DNA from: Aquisphaera insulae
GTDB lineage: Bacteria > Planctomycetota > Planctomycetia > Isosphaerales > Isosphaeraceae
Length of the DNA: 64,000 nucleotides
Assembly (NCBI RefSeq): GCF_011064615.1
Contig: NZ_JAALJH010000010.1
Location: 97,400 to 161,399, forward strand
Direction of reading: 5' to 3'
Below, one piece after another: positions 1 to 8,604 of the stretch; positions within the stretch are counted from its first letter, which is position 1, and every line of letters starts with the position of its first letter. The position numbers and the translations under genes are program-made. The notes below the pieces were generated by a model. It was not told the DNA's origin, did not search any database, and was given only the letters and a program-made list of their open reading frames with translations.

Positions 1-1
1 G

Positions 2-1012
2 ATCGTCCTGCGGATCGCCCGCCACGTGGCGGCAAAGACCGGCAAGAAGCACCTGGTCCTGGCCGGCGGCGTGGCCCTCAACTGCGTGGCCAACGGCCGG
101 CTGCTCCGCGAAGGACCGTTCGAGGACCTCTGGATCCAGCCGGCGGCCGGCGACGCCGGCGGTGCGCTGGGTGCCGCGCTCTTCGTCTGGCACCAGCTCC
201 TGGAGAAGCCGCGGCGGGCGTCGGCCCGGGATTCCCAGAAGGGGAGCCTCCTGGGGCCGCACTTCGATGCCTCGGCCGTGGCCGAATTCCTGGCCGACAA
301 GCCCTCGGGCGGCCGGCGGTTCGATCGCGAGGAGGAGCTGGTCGAGCACGTCGCCGAGCTGCTGGCCGAGGGCAAGATCGTCGGCTGGTTCCAGGGCCGG
401 ATGGAGTTCGGTCCCCGAGCCCTCGGGGCGCGGAGCATCCTCGGCGACCCCCGCTCCCCGGCCATGCAGGCGACGATGAACCTCAAGATCAAGTTCCGCG
501 AGAGCTTCCGCCCGTTCGCCCCGATCGTCCTCCGCGACCGGGCCGCCGAGTGGTTCGAGATCGAGCCCGGCCAGGAAAGCCCTTACATGCTCATCGTCGC
601 CCCGGTCCGGGAGGAGCGCCGGGTCCCGATCGACGCCGAGGCGCTCAGGGTCATGGAGGACGATCCCGACCTGCGCCGCCGGGTCAACGTGGTCCGCTCC
701 GAGATTCCGGCCGTGACCCACGTCGACTACAGCGCCCGGCTCCAGACCGTGGACGAGGACCGCAACCCGCGGCTGACGCGGCTCCTGGAGGCCTTCGAGC
801 GGCTGACCGGATGCCCTGTGCTGGTGAACACAAGCTTCAACGTCCGTGGGGAGCCGATCGTCGGCTCCCCGGAAGACGCCTATCGCTGCTTCCTGTCCAC
901 CGACATGGATGTGCTGGTCCTCGAGGACGTCGTCCTGATCAAGGACGAGGCGACCCGCCAGGCCGGCGCGGCGGCCCGCGAGGAGTACCTCGCTCAGTTC
1001 CAGCTCGACTGA
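2..1012 (+). CDS. Carbamoyltransferase, NodU/CmcH/TobZ family (5' partial)
   Basis: The reading frame is open from the first bases, so the gene begins upstream of the window; 336 residues of the C-terminal half are present. Near the left edge is the AGGVALNC segment followed by QPAAGDAGGALGAA, typical of the end of the Kae1-like, ATP-using domain. Residues after about 115 form the carbamoyltransferase C-terminal domain, with GWFQGRMEFGPRALGARSI and the FRPFAP segment. Family members move a carbamoyl group from carbamoyl phosphate via carbamoyl-AMP onto a hydroxyl of a sugar or secondary metabolite. The next two genes are the SxtJ-like and DUF5989 membrane proteins that often accompany this enzyme, which hints at modification of a membrane- or envelope-linked product. 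The substrate cannot be told from the sequence. Confidence 0.9.
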   Translation: MVLRIARHVAAKTGKKHLVLAGGVALNCVANGRLLREGPFEDLWIQPAAGDAGGALGAALFVWHQLLEKPRRASARDSQKGSLLGPHFDASAVAEFLADKPSGGRRFDREEELVEHVAELLAEGKIVGWFQGRMEFGPRALGARSILGDPRSPAMQATMNLKIKFRESFRPFAPIVLRDRAAEWFEIEPGQESPYMLIVAPVREERRVPIDAEALRVMEDDPDLRRRVNVVRSEIPAVTHVDYSARLQTVDEDRNPRLTRLLEAFERLTGCPVLVNTSFNVRGEPIVGSPEDAYRCFLSTDMDVLVLEDVVLIKDEATRQAGAAAREEYLAQFQLD

Positions 1013-1120
1013 ACGAAGGGCCCTACCGCCGCGGCAGTGTGATCGCGGGGCGTTCTGGTACAACAGTGATGGCGGCTGGTCGATCAACCGAGCCCTTTCG
1101 ATCCGGAGGACGCGGAAGTC

Positions 1121-1537
1121 ATGCAGTGGTCTGATATCCAGTTCCGGCCGGACGCTCGCACGCTCCGCCAGTTCGCCGGGCTCTGGCTCGTCTGCTTCGG
1201 CGGACTCGCGGCCTGGGAAGGATTCGGCCGCGGGCATACCACCGCGGCGACGGCCCTGGGAATCCTGGCCCTGGCCGTCGGCGTACCCGGATTGCTCCGA
1301 CCTCAGGTCTTGCGGCCGATCTACGTCGGCTGGATGGTCCTCGCCTTCCCGATCGGCTGGACCATCTCGCAGATCATCCTCGCCGTCATGTACTACGGGC
1401 TGTTCACGCCGATCGGACTGATATTCCGCCTCATCGGCCGGGATTCGCTCCATCGTGCCCGCCGCCCCGGGCAGGCGACCTACTGGGCGCCGAAGGCCAC
1501 CCCGACTGATCCCCGCCGTTATCTCAAACAGTTCTGA
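1121..1537 (+). CDS. SxtJ-like small membrane protein
   Basis: A 138-residue protein with three hydrophobic stretches (about 15-35, 40-60 and 68-98) and a basic C-terminal tail. It starts at an ATG preceded by GGAGG. The composition, the length and the position directly between a carbamoyltransferase and a DUF5989 protein match the SxtJ family, named from the saxitoxin cluster and common beside NodU-type carbamoyltransferases in bacteria that make no saxitoxin. Biochemical function is unknown. A membrane partner or anchor for the carbamoyltransferase product is an inference from gene order. It lies 108 bases after the carbamoyltransferase and 29 bases before the next gene, so the three are probably one operon. 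Confidence 0.8.
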   Translation: MQWSDIQFRPDARTLRQFAGLWLVCFGGLAAWEGFGRGHTTAATALGILALAVGVPGLLRPQVLRPIYVGWMVLAFPIGWTISQIILAVMYYGLFTPIGLIFRLIGRDSLHRARRPGQATYWAPKATPTDPRRYLKQF

Positions 1538-1566
1538 TCCATCATCTCCCGCGGGATGCGACGACC

Positions 1567-1800
1567 ATGAGCCAGACGACCGACAAGCCCGTCAACGAGA
1601 CCGAGAAGGCCGCCGCCAGCGAGTTCGAGAAGCTCGCCGCCGCCCAGCAAAGCGAGAGCCTCGTCAGCGAGTTCCTCGCCTTCCTGGCGGAGAACAAGAA
1701 GTGGTGGCTGCTTCCGATCGTCGTCGTGATGCTGCTGCTGGGCGTGCTGATCTTCCTCTCCAGCACCGCCGCCGCGCCGTTCATCTACACCCTCTTCTGA
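1567..1800 (+). CDS. DUF5989 family small membrane protein
   Basis: A 77-residue protein: a polar N-terminal half (about 1-38), an FLAENKKWWLLP segment, one transmembrane helix rich in Val and Leu (about 50-66) and a short tail ending in Leu-Phe. This layout is characteristic of the DUF5989 family, which travels with SxtJ-like proteins and carbamoyltransferases. It begins 29 bases after the SxtJ-like gene and is the last gene of the apparent operon, since the next gene is convergent. Function is unknown; a single-helix subunit of a membrane complex is a guess from size and context. Confidence 0.8.
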   Translation: MSQTTDKPVNETEKAAASEFEKLAAAQQSESLVSEFLAFLAENKKWWLLPIVVVMLLLGVLIFLSSTAAAPFIYTLF

Positions 1801-1843
1801 GCCCGGGCCTCACTCAAGGCCATGGCCCAAGCCGAGGGGTCCG

Positions 1844-1884
1844 GCCCCCTCCTCCCACCGCAGGTGAGGGATGGGGGAGGGGGC
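1844..1884. terminator. G/C-rich inverted repeat between convergent genes
   Basis: A 9-bp stem (GCCCCCTCC pairing with GGAGGGGGC) with extra inner pairs ACC/GGT lies between the stops of the DUF5989 gene and the convergent gpmA. There is no clear T tract. The location suggests a bidirectional terminator, but this is inference. Confidence 0.4.
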
Positions 1885-1913
1885 GATCGCCGTCGCGAGT
1901 CGCGGCGTGATCG

Positions 1914-2660
1914 TCACTTCGCCTTGCCCTGCGCCGCCACCGCCGCGGCCGCCTTGGCGATCTCTTCCGGGTCGCCCAGGTAGTAGTTCTTGATCGGCTT
2001 GAGGTCGGCGTCGAGCTCGTAGACCAGCGGCACGCCGGTCGGGATGTTCAGGGCGACGATCTTGTCGTCCGGGATGTTGTCCAGGTACTTCACCAGCGCC
2101 CGCAGGCTGTTGCCGTGGGCGGCGATGATGACCTTCTTCCCCGCCTTGATGGCCGGGACGATCTCATTTTCCCAGTACGGCACCACCCGCGCCACGGTAT
2201 CCTTCAGGCACTCGGTCAGCGGCAGCTCGGACTTGCTCAGCCCCTGGTAGCGGGGGTCGGAGCCGGGATAGCGCGGGTCGGACTCCTCCAGCGGCGGGGG
2301 CGGGGTGTCGTAGCTCCGCCGCCAGATCAGGACCTGCTCATCCCCGTACTTGGCCGCCGTCTGGGCCTTGTTCAGCCCCTGGAGCGCCCCGTAGTGCCGC
2401 TCGTTGAGCTGCCAGGCGTGGACGATCGGGATCCACATCTCGTCGAGCTGGTCGAGGGCCGTCCAGAGCGTCCGGATCGCCCGCTTGAGGACCGACGTGA
2501 ACGCGATGTCGAAGGTGAAGCCGTCCGCCTTGAGCAGCTCGCCGGCCTTCTTCGCCTCGATCCGGCCCTGGTCGGAGAGGTCCACGTCGGTCCAGCCGGT
2601 GAAGAGGTTCTCCTTGTTCCAGACGCTCTCGCCATGTCGCAGCAGCACGATCTTGGTCAT
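1914..2660 (-). CDS. gpmA: 2,3-bisphosphoglycerate-dependent phosphoglycerate mutase
   Basis: A 248-residue protein that interconverts 2- and 3-phosphoglycerate in glycolysis and gluconeogenesis in the cytoplasm. The ATG at 2660 follows GGAGAACCC and gives the usual family length; the longer open frame upstream is not needed. The phosphohistidine motif [10 protein letters not shown] is at residues 6-15 (His9), followed by the family segment [20 protein letters not shown] holds the acid/base Glu and [14 protein letters not shown] the second catalytic His. All key residues are intact. It is convergent with the DUF5989 gene and divergent from the GH3 gene. Confidence 0.95.
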   Translation of the reverse strand: MTKIVLLRHGESVWNKENLFTGWTDVDLSDQGRIEAKKAGELLKADGFTFDIAFTSVLKRAIRTLWTALDQLDEMWIPIVHAWQLNERHYGALQGLNKAQTAAKYGDEQVLIWRRSYDTPPPPLEESDPRYPGSDPRYQGLSKSELPLTECLKDTVARVVPYWENEIVPAIKAGKKVIIAAHGNSLRALVKYLDNIPDDKIVALNIPTGVPLVYELDADLKPIKNYYLGDPEEIAKAAAAVAAQGKAK

Positions 2661-2839
2661 GGGTTCTCCAGCCATCGAATAGCCCGGTTTCCGCCGGCAA
2701 TTCCCGCCATTGTCCGGTGCCGGGGCGAGGCGGTCAACCGGGCGACCGATGCCGGCCGCTGCCCCGTGTCCCCACCCCGCGGGCCGAGATAGACTCGGGG
2801 CCGGGATCGGACCGCTCGCCTCCCCGAAGGATCCACGCC

Positions 2840-5077
2840 ATGCCCTCGCCGTGCCTCCGCTCGCTGCCGTCCCGGCTCGTGCCGCTCGTCCTCCTCGGCC
2901 TCGCGGGCCTCGCCCGCTCGGCACCGCCGGCCCGGGACGTCGAGCCCCGGGTGAATGAGCTGCTGGCGAGGATGACCGTCGAGGAGAAGATCGGCCAGCT
3001 CCAGCAGCTCGACAGCGTCCCCAACACCTGGGCCATCCGCGACGAGCACCGAGACCTCGCCTCCCGGGGCCTGGTCGGCTCGTTCCTGAACATCCGCGGG
3101 GCGAAGGCCATCAACGAGGCCCAGCGGCTGGCCGTGGAGAAGTCCCGGCTCAGGATCCCGCTCCTCTTCGGCTTCGACGTCATCCACGGCTACCGCGTCA
3201 TCTTCCCGACCCCCCTGGCCGAGGCCAGTAGCTGGGATCCCGCCGTGGCCGAGCGGGCCGCCGGCATCGCCGCGGCCGAGGCCGCCTCCACCGGCCTGAA
3301 ATGGACCTTCGCCCCGATGGTGGACATCGCCCGGGATCCTCGCTGGGGGCGGATCATGGAGGGCTCCGGGGAGGATCCGTACCTGGGCTCGGTCCTGGCC
3401 GCCGCCCGCGTCCGCGGCTTCCAGGGGGACGACCCGGCCGCGCCCGACCGCGTCCTCGCCTGCGCCAAGCACTGGGTGGCCTACGGCGCCGCCGAGGGGG
3501 GCCGCGACTACAACACCGCCGAGCTCTCCGAGCACACCCTCCGCACGACCTACTTCCCGCCCTTCCGTGCGGCCCTCGATGCCGGGGCACAGACCTTCAT
3601 GTGTTCGTTCAACACGATCGACGGCGTCCCCGCCTCGGCCAACCCGTTCACGCTGACGAAGGTCCTCCGCGACGAGTGGCACTTCGACGGCCTCCTCGTC
3701 AGCGATTACGAATCCATCAAGGAGATGATCGCCCATCGCACGGCCGCCGACGGGGCCGACGCCGCCCGCCAGGCGCTCAACGCCGGCGTCGACATGGAGA
3801 TGGTCAGCCGCCTCTTCGCCGAGCACCTGCCGAAGCTCATGGAACAGGGCAAGGTCCCGCCGGCGAAGCTCGACGAGGCCGTCCGGCGGATCCTCCGCGT
3901 CAAGTTCCGCGCCGGGCTGTTCGAACACCCCTACGTCGATGAGTCCCGCGAGGCGAAGGTCGTGGGCGCCCGCGAGCACCGGGCCGCCGCCCGCGAGATC
4001 GCCGCCCGCTCCACGGTCCTGCTCAAGAATGACGGCGGCCTCCTCCCGATCAAGCCCGCCACCCGCGCCATCGCCGTGATCGGCCCGCTGGCCGACGACC
4101 CCGATGCGCCCCTCAGCCACTGGCGGGGCGACGGCCGCGTGGAGGACACGGTGACGCTCTTCGCCGGGCTCCGGTCGAAGGTGCAGGGCAGGGGGGACGT
4201 TCAGGTCACTTACGCGAAGGGCTGCGACATCGAGGGGGACTCGGTCGACGGCTTCCCCGAGGCCGTCCGCCTGGCCCGCCAGGCCGAGCTCGCGATCGTC
4301 GCCGTCGGCGAGTCCTCCGCGATGAGCGGCGAGGCCGGCTCGCGGAGCTCGCTCGACCTGCCCGGCCATCAGCTCAACCTCGTCAAGACGATCCAGGCGA
4401 CGGGCGTCCCCACGGTCGTGGTCCTGTACAACGGCCGGCCTCTCACCATCGGCTGGATCGCCGACCACGTCCCGGCGATCGTCGAGGCCTGGCTCCCCGG
4501 CACCGAGGGGGGCAACGCCCTGGCTGACGTCCTCTTCGGCGACGTGAACCCCGGCGGGAAGCTGCCGGTGACCTTCCCCCGCACGGTCGGCCAGGTGCCG
4601 ATCTATTACAACGCCCTCAGCACCGGCCGGCCCGCGAAGGCTGACAATCGCTACACGTCGAAGTACATCGACCTCCCGTCCGACCCCCAGTTCCCCTTCG
4701 GCTACGGCCTCAGCTACACCCGCTTCGAGCTCTCCAGCCTGACCCTGAGCGCAAAGTCGATCGCCCCCGACGGCAAGCTCACTGTGTCCGTGGACGTGAA
4801 GAACGTCGGCGACCGGCCGGGGGACGAGGTCGTCCAGCTCTATCTCCGCGACGAGGTCTCGAGCGTCGCCCGCCCCGTCAAGGAGCTCGCCGGCTTCCGC
4901 CGCGTCACGCTCCCGCCGGGCGGCACCCAGACCGTCCGGTTCGAGCTCGGCCCCGACCGCCTGGGCTTCCTCGACGCCAACCTCAGGTTCGTCGTCGAGC
5001 CCGGCCAGTTCCAGGTCACCGCCGGGACCAGCAGCGTCGGGGGGCTGACCGAGGGGTTCGAGGTCGCGGGCCCCTGA
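2840..5077 (+). CDS. Secreted GH3 beta-glucosidase (BglX-like)
   Basis: A 745-residue glycoside hydrolase family 3 enzyme that releases terminal beta-glucose or xylose from oligosaccharides with a retaining mechanism. The ATG at 2840, preceded by AAGGA, gives a typical signal peptide (about 1-28), so the enzyme is exported. The N-terminal TIM barrel carries the [16 protein letters not shown] segment and the nucleophile motif LLVSDYES with Asp289. The alpha/beta sandwich contains [20 protein letters not shown], and the last ~70 residues are the fibronectin-III-like domain ([13 protein letters not shown]). Domain order and length match BglX. It is a single gene. Confidence 0.93.
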   Translation: MPSPCLRSLPSRLVPLVLLGLAGLARSAPPARDVEPRVNELLARMTVEEKIGQLQQLDSVPNTWAIRDEHRDLASRGLVGSFLNIRGAKAINEAQRLAVEKSRLRIPLLFGFDVIHGYRVIFPTPLAEASSWDPAVAERAAGIAAAEAASTGLKWTFAPMVDIARDPRWGRIMEGSGEDPYLGSVLAAARVRGFQGDDPAAPDRVLACAKHWVAYGAAEGGRDYNTAELSEHTLRTTYFPPFRAALDAGAQTFMCSFNTIDGVPASANPFTLTKVLRDEWHFDGLLVSDYESIKEMIAHRTAADGADAARQALNAGVDMEMVSRLFAEHLPKLMEQGKVPPAKLDEAVRRILRVKFRAGLFEHPYVDESREAKVVGAREHRAAAREIAARSTVLLKNDGGLLPIKPATRAIAVIGPLADDPDAPLSHWRGDGRVEDTVTLFAGLRSKVQGRGDVQVTYAKGCDIEGDSVDGFPEAVRLARQAELAIVAVGESSAMSGEAGSRSSLDLPGHQLNLVKTIQATGVPTVVVLYNGRPLTIGWIADHVPAIVEAWLPGTEGGNALADVLFGDVNPGGKLPVTFPRTVGQVPIYYNALSTGRPAKADNRYTSKYIDLPSDPQFPFGYGLSYTRFELSSLTLSAKSIAPDGKLTVSVDVKNVGDRPGDEVVQLYLRDEVSSVARPVKELAGFRRVTLPPGGTQTVRFELGPDRLGFLDANLRFVVEPGQFQVTAGTSSVGGLTEGFEVAGP

Positions 5078-5233
5078 CTGGAGTGATTGCAGTGACCTGC
5101 GGGAATCGATAGCGCTCGTCAACGCCTCCTCTTCCACGTGATCAAGACGGTGAGGTCAAATCCGGCGCTTGATTTATCGGCACGTTAACGGCAAGATAAC
5201 GGCAGTAAACCCTCTCGCGAAGGTGCCGCAGCG

Positions 5234-6358
5234 ATGCCGTTCCAGCCCAACTATCGGATCACCGACCGGGCCGCGACGTACTTGATGAGGATCGGGGCGG
5301 CCCGGCAGGCCGTGGAGGATTTGCCGATCACGGCCGCGGTGCTGGCCGGACTCCGCGAGACGGCGCGGCGGTTCTCCACCCACTATTCCACGAGGATCGA
5401 GGGGAATCGGCTCACGCAGGAAGAGGTCTCCGCGGTGATCGAGCGGCAGGGGTCCATCCCTGGCCGGGAGCGTGATGAGGCGGAGGTCCTCGGCTATTAC
5501 GCGGCACTCGAACAGATGGAACGTTTCGCGGCTCAGAACGAGGGCGTCACGGATCTTCAGGTGCGGACCCTCCATGCCCTGGTGATGGCCGGGGGCAAGG
5601 CGGCGAAGAAGCCCAGCCCCTACCGCGGCGGGCAGAACGTCATCCGCGAGAGTGGGAGCCGCCGAATCGTCTACATGCCCCCGGAAGCCAGAGACGTCCC
5701 CCGGCTCATGAATGAGCTACTCGACTGGCTCAGGCGGAGCGAACGCGAGGACGTGCCGTGCCCAATCCGCGCGGGGATCGCGCACTATCAGTTCGCCACC
5801 ATCCACCCCTATTACGATGGGAATGGCCGGACGGCGAGGCTGCTAACCACACTGATCATGCACCGTGGCGGCTACGACCTGAAGGGGCTTTATTCGCTCG
5901 AGGAGTACTACGCTCGCGACCTTGCCGCCTATTACCAGGCCCTCACGGTCGGGCCTTCGCATAACTATTATCTGGGGCGTGCGGAGGCCGATATCACGGG
6001 CTGGGTGGAGTACTTCTGTGCGGGCGTGGCCAACAGCTTCGAGGGCGTCCGTCGCCGGGCCCGGGAGGCCGCGGATCGCGACACGAAGGACGCCTCGGCC
6101 GCACTGCGTCGACTTGACCCCCGCCAACGCCGGGCCCTGGATCTCTTCCGCCGCTCTGTCGTCATCACCAGCCGCGACGTCGAGGGCCTCTTCGGCATCT
6201 CCCAGCGAATGGCGCGAAACGTCCTCTCGTCCTGGGTGCAAAGCGGCTTCGTGATTGTCGTCGACCCCGCCAGGAAATCGCGGAGGTATCGGCTGTCCCC
6301 CGAATACGAAAAAATTGCCCGGAGTAATCCGCCTTCATATTCTGTCCAGACAGACTAG
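5234..6358 (+). CDS. Fic family protein, AMPylase type, with C-terminal winged helix
   Basis: A 374-residue Fic protein. The catalytic loop HPYYDGNGRTAR (residues 191-202, His191) is complete and predicts transfer of AMP, or another nucleotide-derived group, to a target hydroxyl. An N-terminal inhibition motif S-x3-E-G lies at residues 52-57 (Glu56), as in class II Fic proteins whose own helix blocks ATP binding. The C-terminal part (about 290-360) looks like a winged-helix DNA-binding domain, a common layout of stand-alone bacterial Fic proteins. It stands immediately upstream of a toxin-antitoxin pair, so this is an accessory or defence-like block. The target is unknown. Confidence 0.88.
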   Translation: MPFQPNYRITDRAATYLMRIGAARQAVEDLPITAAVLAGLRETARRFSTHYSTRIEGNRLTQEEVSAVIERQGSIPGRERDEAEVLGYYAALEQMERFAAQNEGVTDLQVRTLHALVMAGGKAAKKPSPYRGGQNVIRESGSRRIVYMPPEARDVPRLMNELLDWLRRSEREDVPCPIRAGIAHYQFATIHPYYDGNGRTARLLTTLIMHRGGYDLKGLYSLEEYYARDLAAYYQALTVGPSHNYYLGRAEADITGWVEYFCAGVANSFEGVRRRAREAADRDTKDASAALRRLDPRQRRALDLFRRSVVITSRDVEGLFGISQRMARNVLSSWVQSGFVIVVDPARKSRRYRLSPEYEKIARSNPPSYSVQTD

Positions 6359-6376
6359 AGTCCAAGGAGTGTCGTC

Positions 6377-6616
6377 ATGGCCTGGAAGCTCGCCGAGGCA
6401 AAGAACCGCCTCACGGAAGTGGTGAACCTGGCCCTGACGGAGGGGCCGCAGACCATCACCCGGAGGAATGACAGGGTGGTCCTCATGTCCGCGGCGCGGT
6501 ACGAGGAGCTGGTGGGAAAGCGGCCGGATTTCAAGGACTTCCTCTTCTCAGGACCTTCCTTTGAAGGACTCGACCTGGAACGCGACCAGAGCCCGGCGCG
6601 GGATGTGGACCTATGA
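6377..6616 (+). CDS. Phd/YefM-type antitoxin
   Basis: A 79-residue protein with the Phd/YefM fold signature: WKLAEAKNRLTEVVNLA, then an ITRRNDRVVLMSAARYEEL strand-helix unit, and an acidic C-terminal tail suited to wrapping the toxin. The ATG follows AAGGAG with good spacing. It overlaps the PIN toxin gene by four bases (ATGA), the usual antitoxin-first arrangement. By family analogy it would neutralise the toxin and repress its own operon. Confidence 0.88.
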   Translation: MAWKLAEAKNRLTEVVNLALTEGPQTITRRNDRVVLMSAARYEELVGKRPDFKDFLFSGPSFEGLDLERDQSPARDVDL

Positions 6617-7035
6617 GAGTGTTACTCGACACGTGCACGCTCGCCGAGATCCGCAAGCCCCGGGGTCAGGCATCCGTGAAGGCCGCCGTGCGCGCGGTGC
6701 CCTCGGAGGAGCTTTACCTCAGCGCGATCACTGTGGGCGAAGTCATCAAGGGATTTGCCCTGCTCGCACCAGGTAAGCAGAAGAAGGCCCTCTGGTCGTG
6801 GTTGGATTCGCTGGAGAGCCAGTTTGCGGAACGTATCCTCGGCATCGATCTCGAGACCGGAAGAGTCTGGGGCGAGTTGACGGCTCGGGCCCAGAAGAAG
6901 GGGTTGATCATCCCGGCGCCCCATGGCCTCCTGGCCGCGACGGCTCTCCGCCACGGGCTCCACATCATGACCCGGAACACGAAGCACTTCCAGGTCAGCG
7001 GGGCGCTCCTCATCGACCCCTGGTCGGGTGGTTAA
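6613..7035 (+). CDS. PIN-domain (VapC/FitB-like) toxin with altered active site
   Basis: A 140-residue PIN-domain protein, normally a Mg-dependent ribonuclease toxin. LLDTC supplies Asp6 and ITVGEVIKG supplies Glu43. The third and fourth acidic positions are not acidic: the family pattern P-x2-D-x2-IAATA reads PAPHGLLAATA (His104), and TRN-x2-DF reads TRNTKHF (His125). Each change is one G-to-C step from an Asp codon. The rest of the fold is intact and there is no frameshift. The protein may be a weakened or inactive toxin, or may use His in metal binding. It is translationally coupled to the antitoxin upstream. Confidence 0.85.
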   Translation: MRVLLDTCTLAEIRKPRGQASVKAAVRAVPSEELYLSAITVGEVIKGFALLAPGKQKKALWSWLDSLESQFAERILGIDLETGRVWGELTARAQKKGLIIPAPHGLLAATALRHGLHIMTRNTKHFQVSGALLIDPWSGG

Positions 7036-7050
7036 CGGCTGCGAGGCTTC

Positions 7051-8604
7051 ATGAACGAGATCGACGAGGCCCTGAAATCGGTCCTCGATCGCCCCGGCGA
7101 CGACGCGGCGAAACTCGCCTATGCGGACGCCCTGGCGACTGGCCGCGATCCCCTCGGCGAGTTCATCCGACGCGAATATGAGATCGCCGGGGCGGCGCGG
7201 GATGAGGACGAGACCCTCGGCCTGCAGGACCGGCAGGTCGCCCTCCTGGACGCCCATCGCGAAGCCTGGCTCGGGCCGCTGGCGGAAATCGCCGAATGGG
7301 TCCATCTCGAGGGGGGCATGGTCGGCCAGGTCCTCCTCGACATGGACGCCTACCTCGCCCACGGCGACGCGATCCTCGGCCGATTCCCGATCCGGTCGCT
7401 TGCCATCCGCGGAGCCCGCGGCCGGGTGGGCGATCTGCTCGCGAGTCGCTGGATCGATCGGATCGAGTACCTGTCGCTTCGTCCCGAAGGGGAGTATCGC
7501 GAGGGGCTCGGCGACGAGGACGTGATTGAGCTGGCCGCGAGCGACCGGTTGCGCAACCTTCGCGGGCTCGCCTTGAACTACAACGTGCCAATCGGGCCGC
7601 GGAGCGTCGAGGCAATCCTGGATGCTCCCTGGTGCGGTCGGTTGGAGCTGCTCGATCTGGGATGGTCGTCGGTGGGAGACGAAGGGGCCGCGCTCATCGC
7701 CTCGAGCGACCGCCTCGACCGCCTGCGTCGCCTGAAGCTGTGGAACACGAAGATGGGGACGGCCGGGGCGTGCGCTCTCGCCGACTCGCCGACGCTCGCC
7801 CTCCTCGGGCTCACGGAGCTCGACTTCAGGCTGAACGATGAGATCAGTCAGGAGGGGAATGCCCGTCTGCTCTGCTCGTCCGCCCTGGCCCGCGTTGAAT
7901 CCGTGGGCCTGGACTGTCCCATCGACACCGAGTTGGTCGACGCCTTCGTAAGGTCGGATTCCCTGGGATCCCTGAAACGGCTCGAGTCGTCCAATAGCTG
8001 GTCCATCGACACCGACTCGCTCCGCCGGCTGGCCCGATGGCCCGGGCTGTCGCGCCTGGACAACCTGATGTTCGTCCTGAGCGGGCTGAACGACGAGCAG
8101 CTCGAGATCCTGTCGAGATCGCCCTGGCTGGGGGACCTGAAGTCGCTCTGCCTCTCCGAGACCCGCGTGACCGACGAGGGCGTCGAGCGGTTCTGCCGCT
8201 CCCCCGCCTGGCGCGGGCTGACGAGCCTGGGCATCGACCGGAACCGTCTGACGGAGCGATCGGTCCGGGCCATCCTCGGTGCCGGATGGTTCCCTCGGCT
8301 CCGGTCGCTCGACCTCCACGCGTCGTACACGATCGGCGACGCGGGGGCGTCTGTCCTGGCCTCGTATCGGGGACCGACGCGGCTCCGCACCCTGACCCTG
8401 AGCCTGGGGGGTATCGGTGACGCGGGCGCCCTGGCGCTTGCGGAGGCGCCGTTCGCCTCGCAGCTCTGGAGGCTCTGGCTCCGCGGCAACGACGCCATCT
8501 CGACGACTGCGGGCGATTGCCTGAAGGGGCGCCTGGGCGGTCGGGTCTATCTTGCTCGTCCCGATCGCCGACCGACGGTCACCACGGACTATTTCTGGAG
8601 CTGA
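7051..8604 (+). CDS. TIGR02996-domain leucine-rich-repeat protein
   Basis: A 517-residue protein. The first ~45 residues fit the TIGR02996 'repeat-companion' domain found in planctomycetes and other large-genome bacteria (an LAYADAL segment followed by EFIRREYEI). From about residue 120 onward it consists of irregular leucine-rich repeats of the RNI type, with recurring L-x2-L-x-L and E-x-L-D-L strands. No signal peptide or membrane helix is seen, so it is probably cytoplasmic and a protein-binding scaffold. It starts 15 bases after the PIN toxin stop. Its stop codon abuts that of the convergent nuclease gene. Partner unknown. Confidence 0.75.
   Translation: MNEIDEALKSVLDRPGDDAAKLAYADALATGRDPLGEFIRREYEIAGAARDEDETLGLQDRQVALLDAHREAWLGPLAEIAEWVHLEGGMVGQVLLDMDAYLAHGDAILGRFPIRSLAIRGARGRVGDLLASRWIDRIEYLSLRPEGEYREGLGDEDVIELAASDRLRNLRGLALNYNVPIGPRSVEAILDAPWCGRLELLDLGWSSVGDEGAALIASSDRLDRLRRLKLWNTKMGTAGACALADSPTLALLGLTELDFRLNDEISQEGNARLLCSSALARVESVGLDCPIDTELVDAFVRSDSLGSLKRLESSNSWSIDTDSLRRLARWPGLSRLDNLMFVLSGLNDEQLEILSRSPWLGDLKSLCLSETRVTDEGVERFCRSPAWRGLTSLGIDRNRLTERSVRAILGAGWFPRLRSLDLHASYTIGDAGASVLASYRGPTRLRTLTLSLGGIGDAGALALAEAPFASQLWRLWLRGNDAISTTAGDCLKGRLGGRVYLARPDRRPTVTTDYFWS

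Noticed and set aside
2657..5137. 826-codon open frame antisense to the GH3 gene
   Set aside because: A high-GC shadow; the opposite strand has clear GH3 motifs and a ribosome site.
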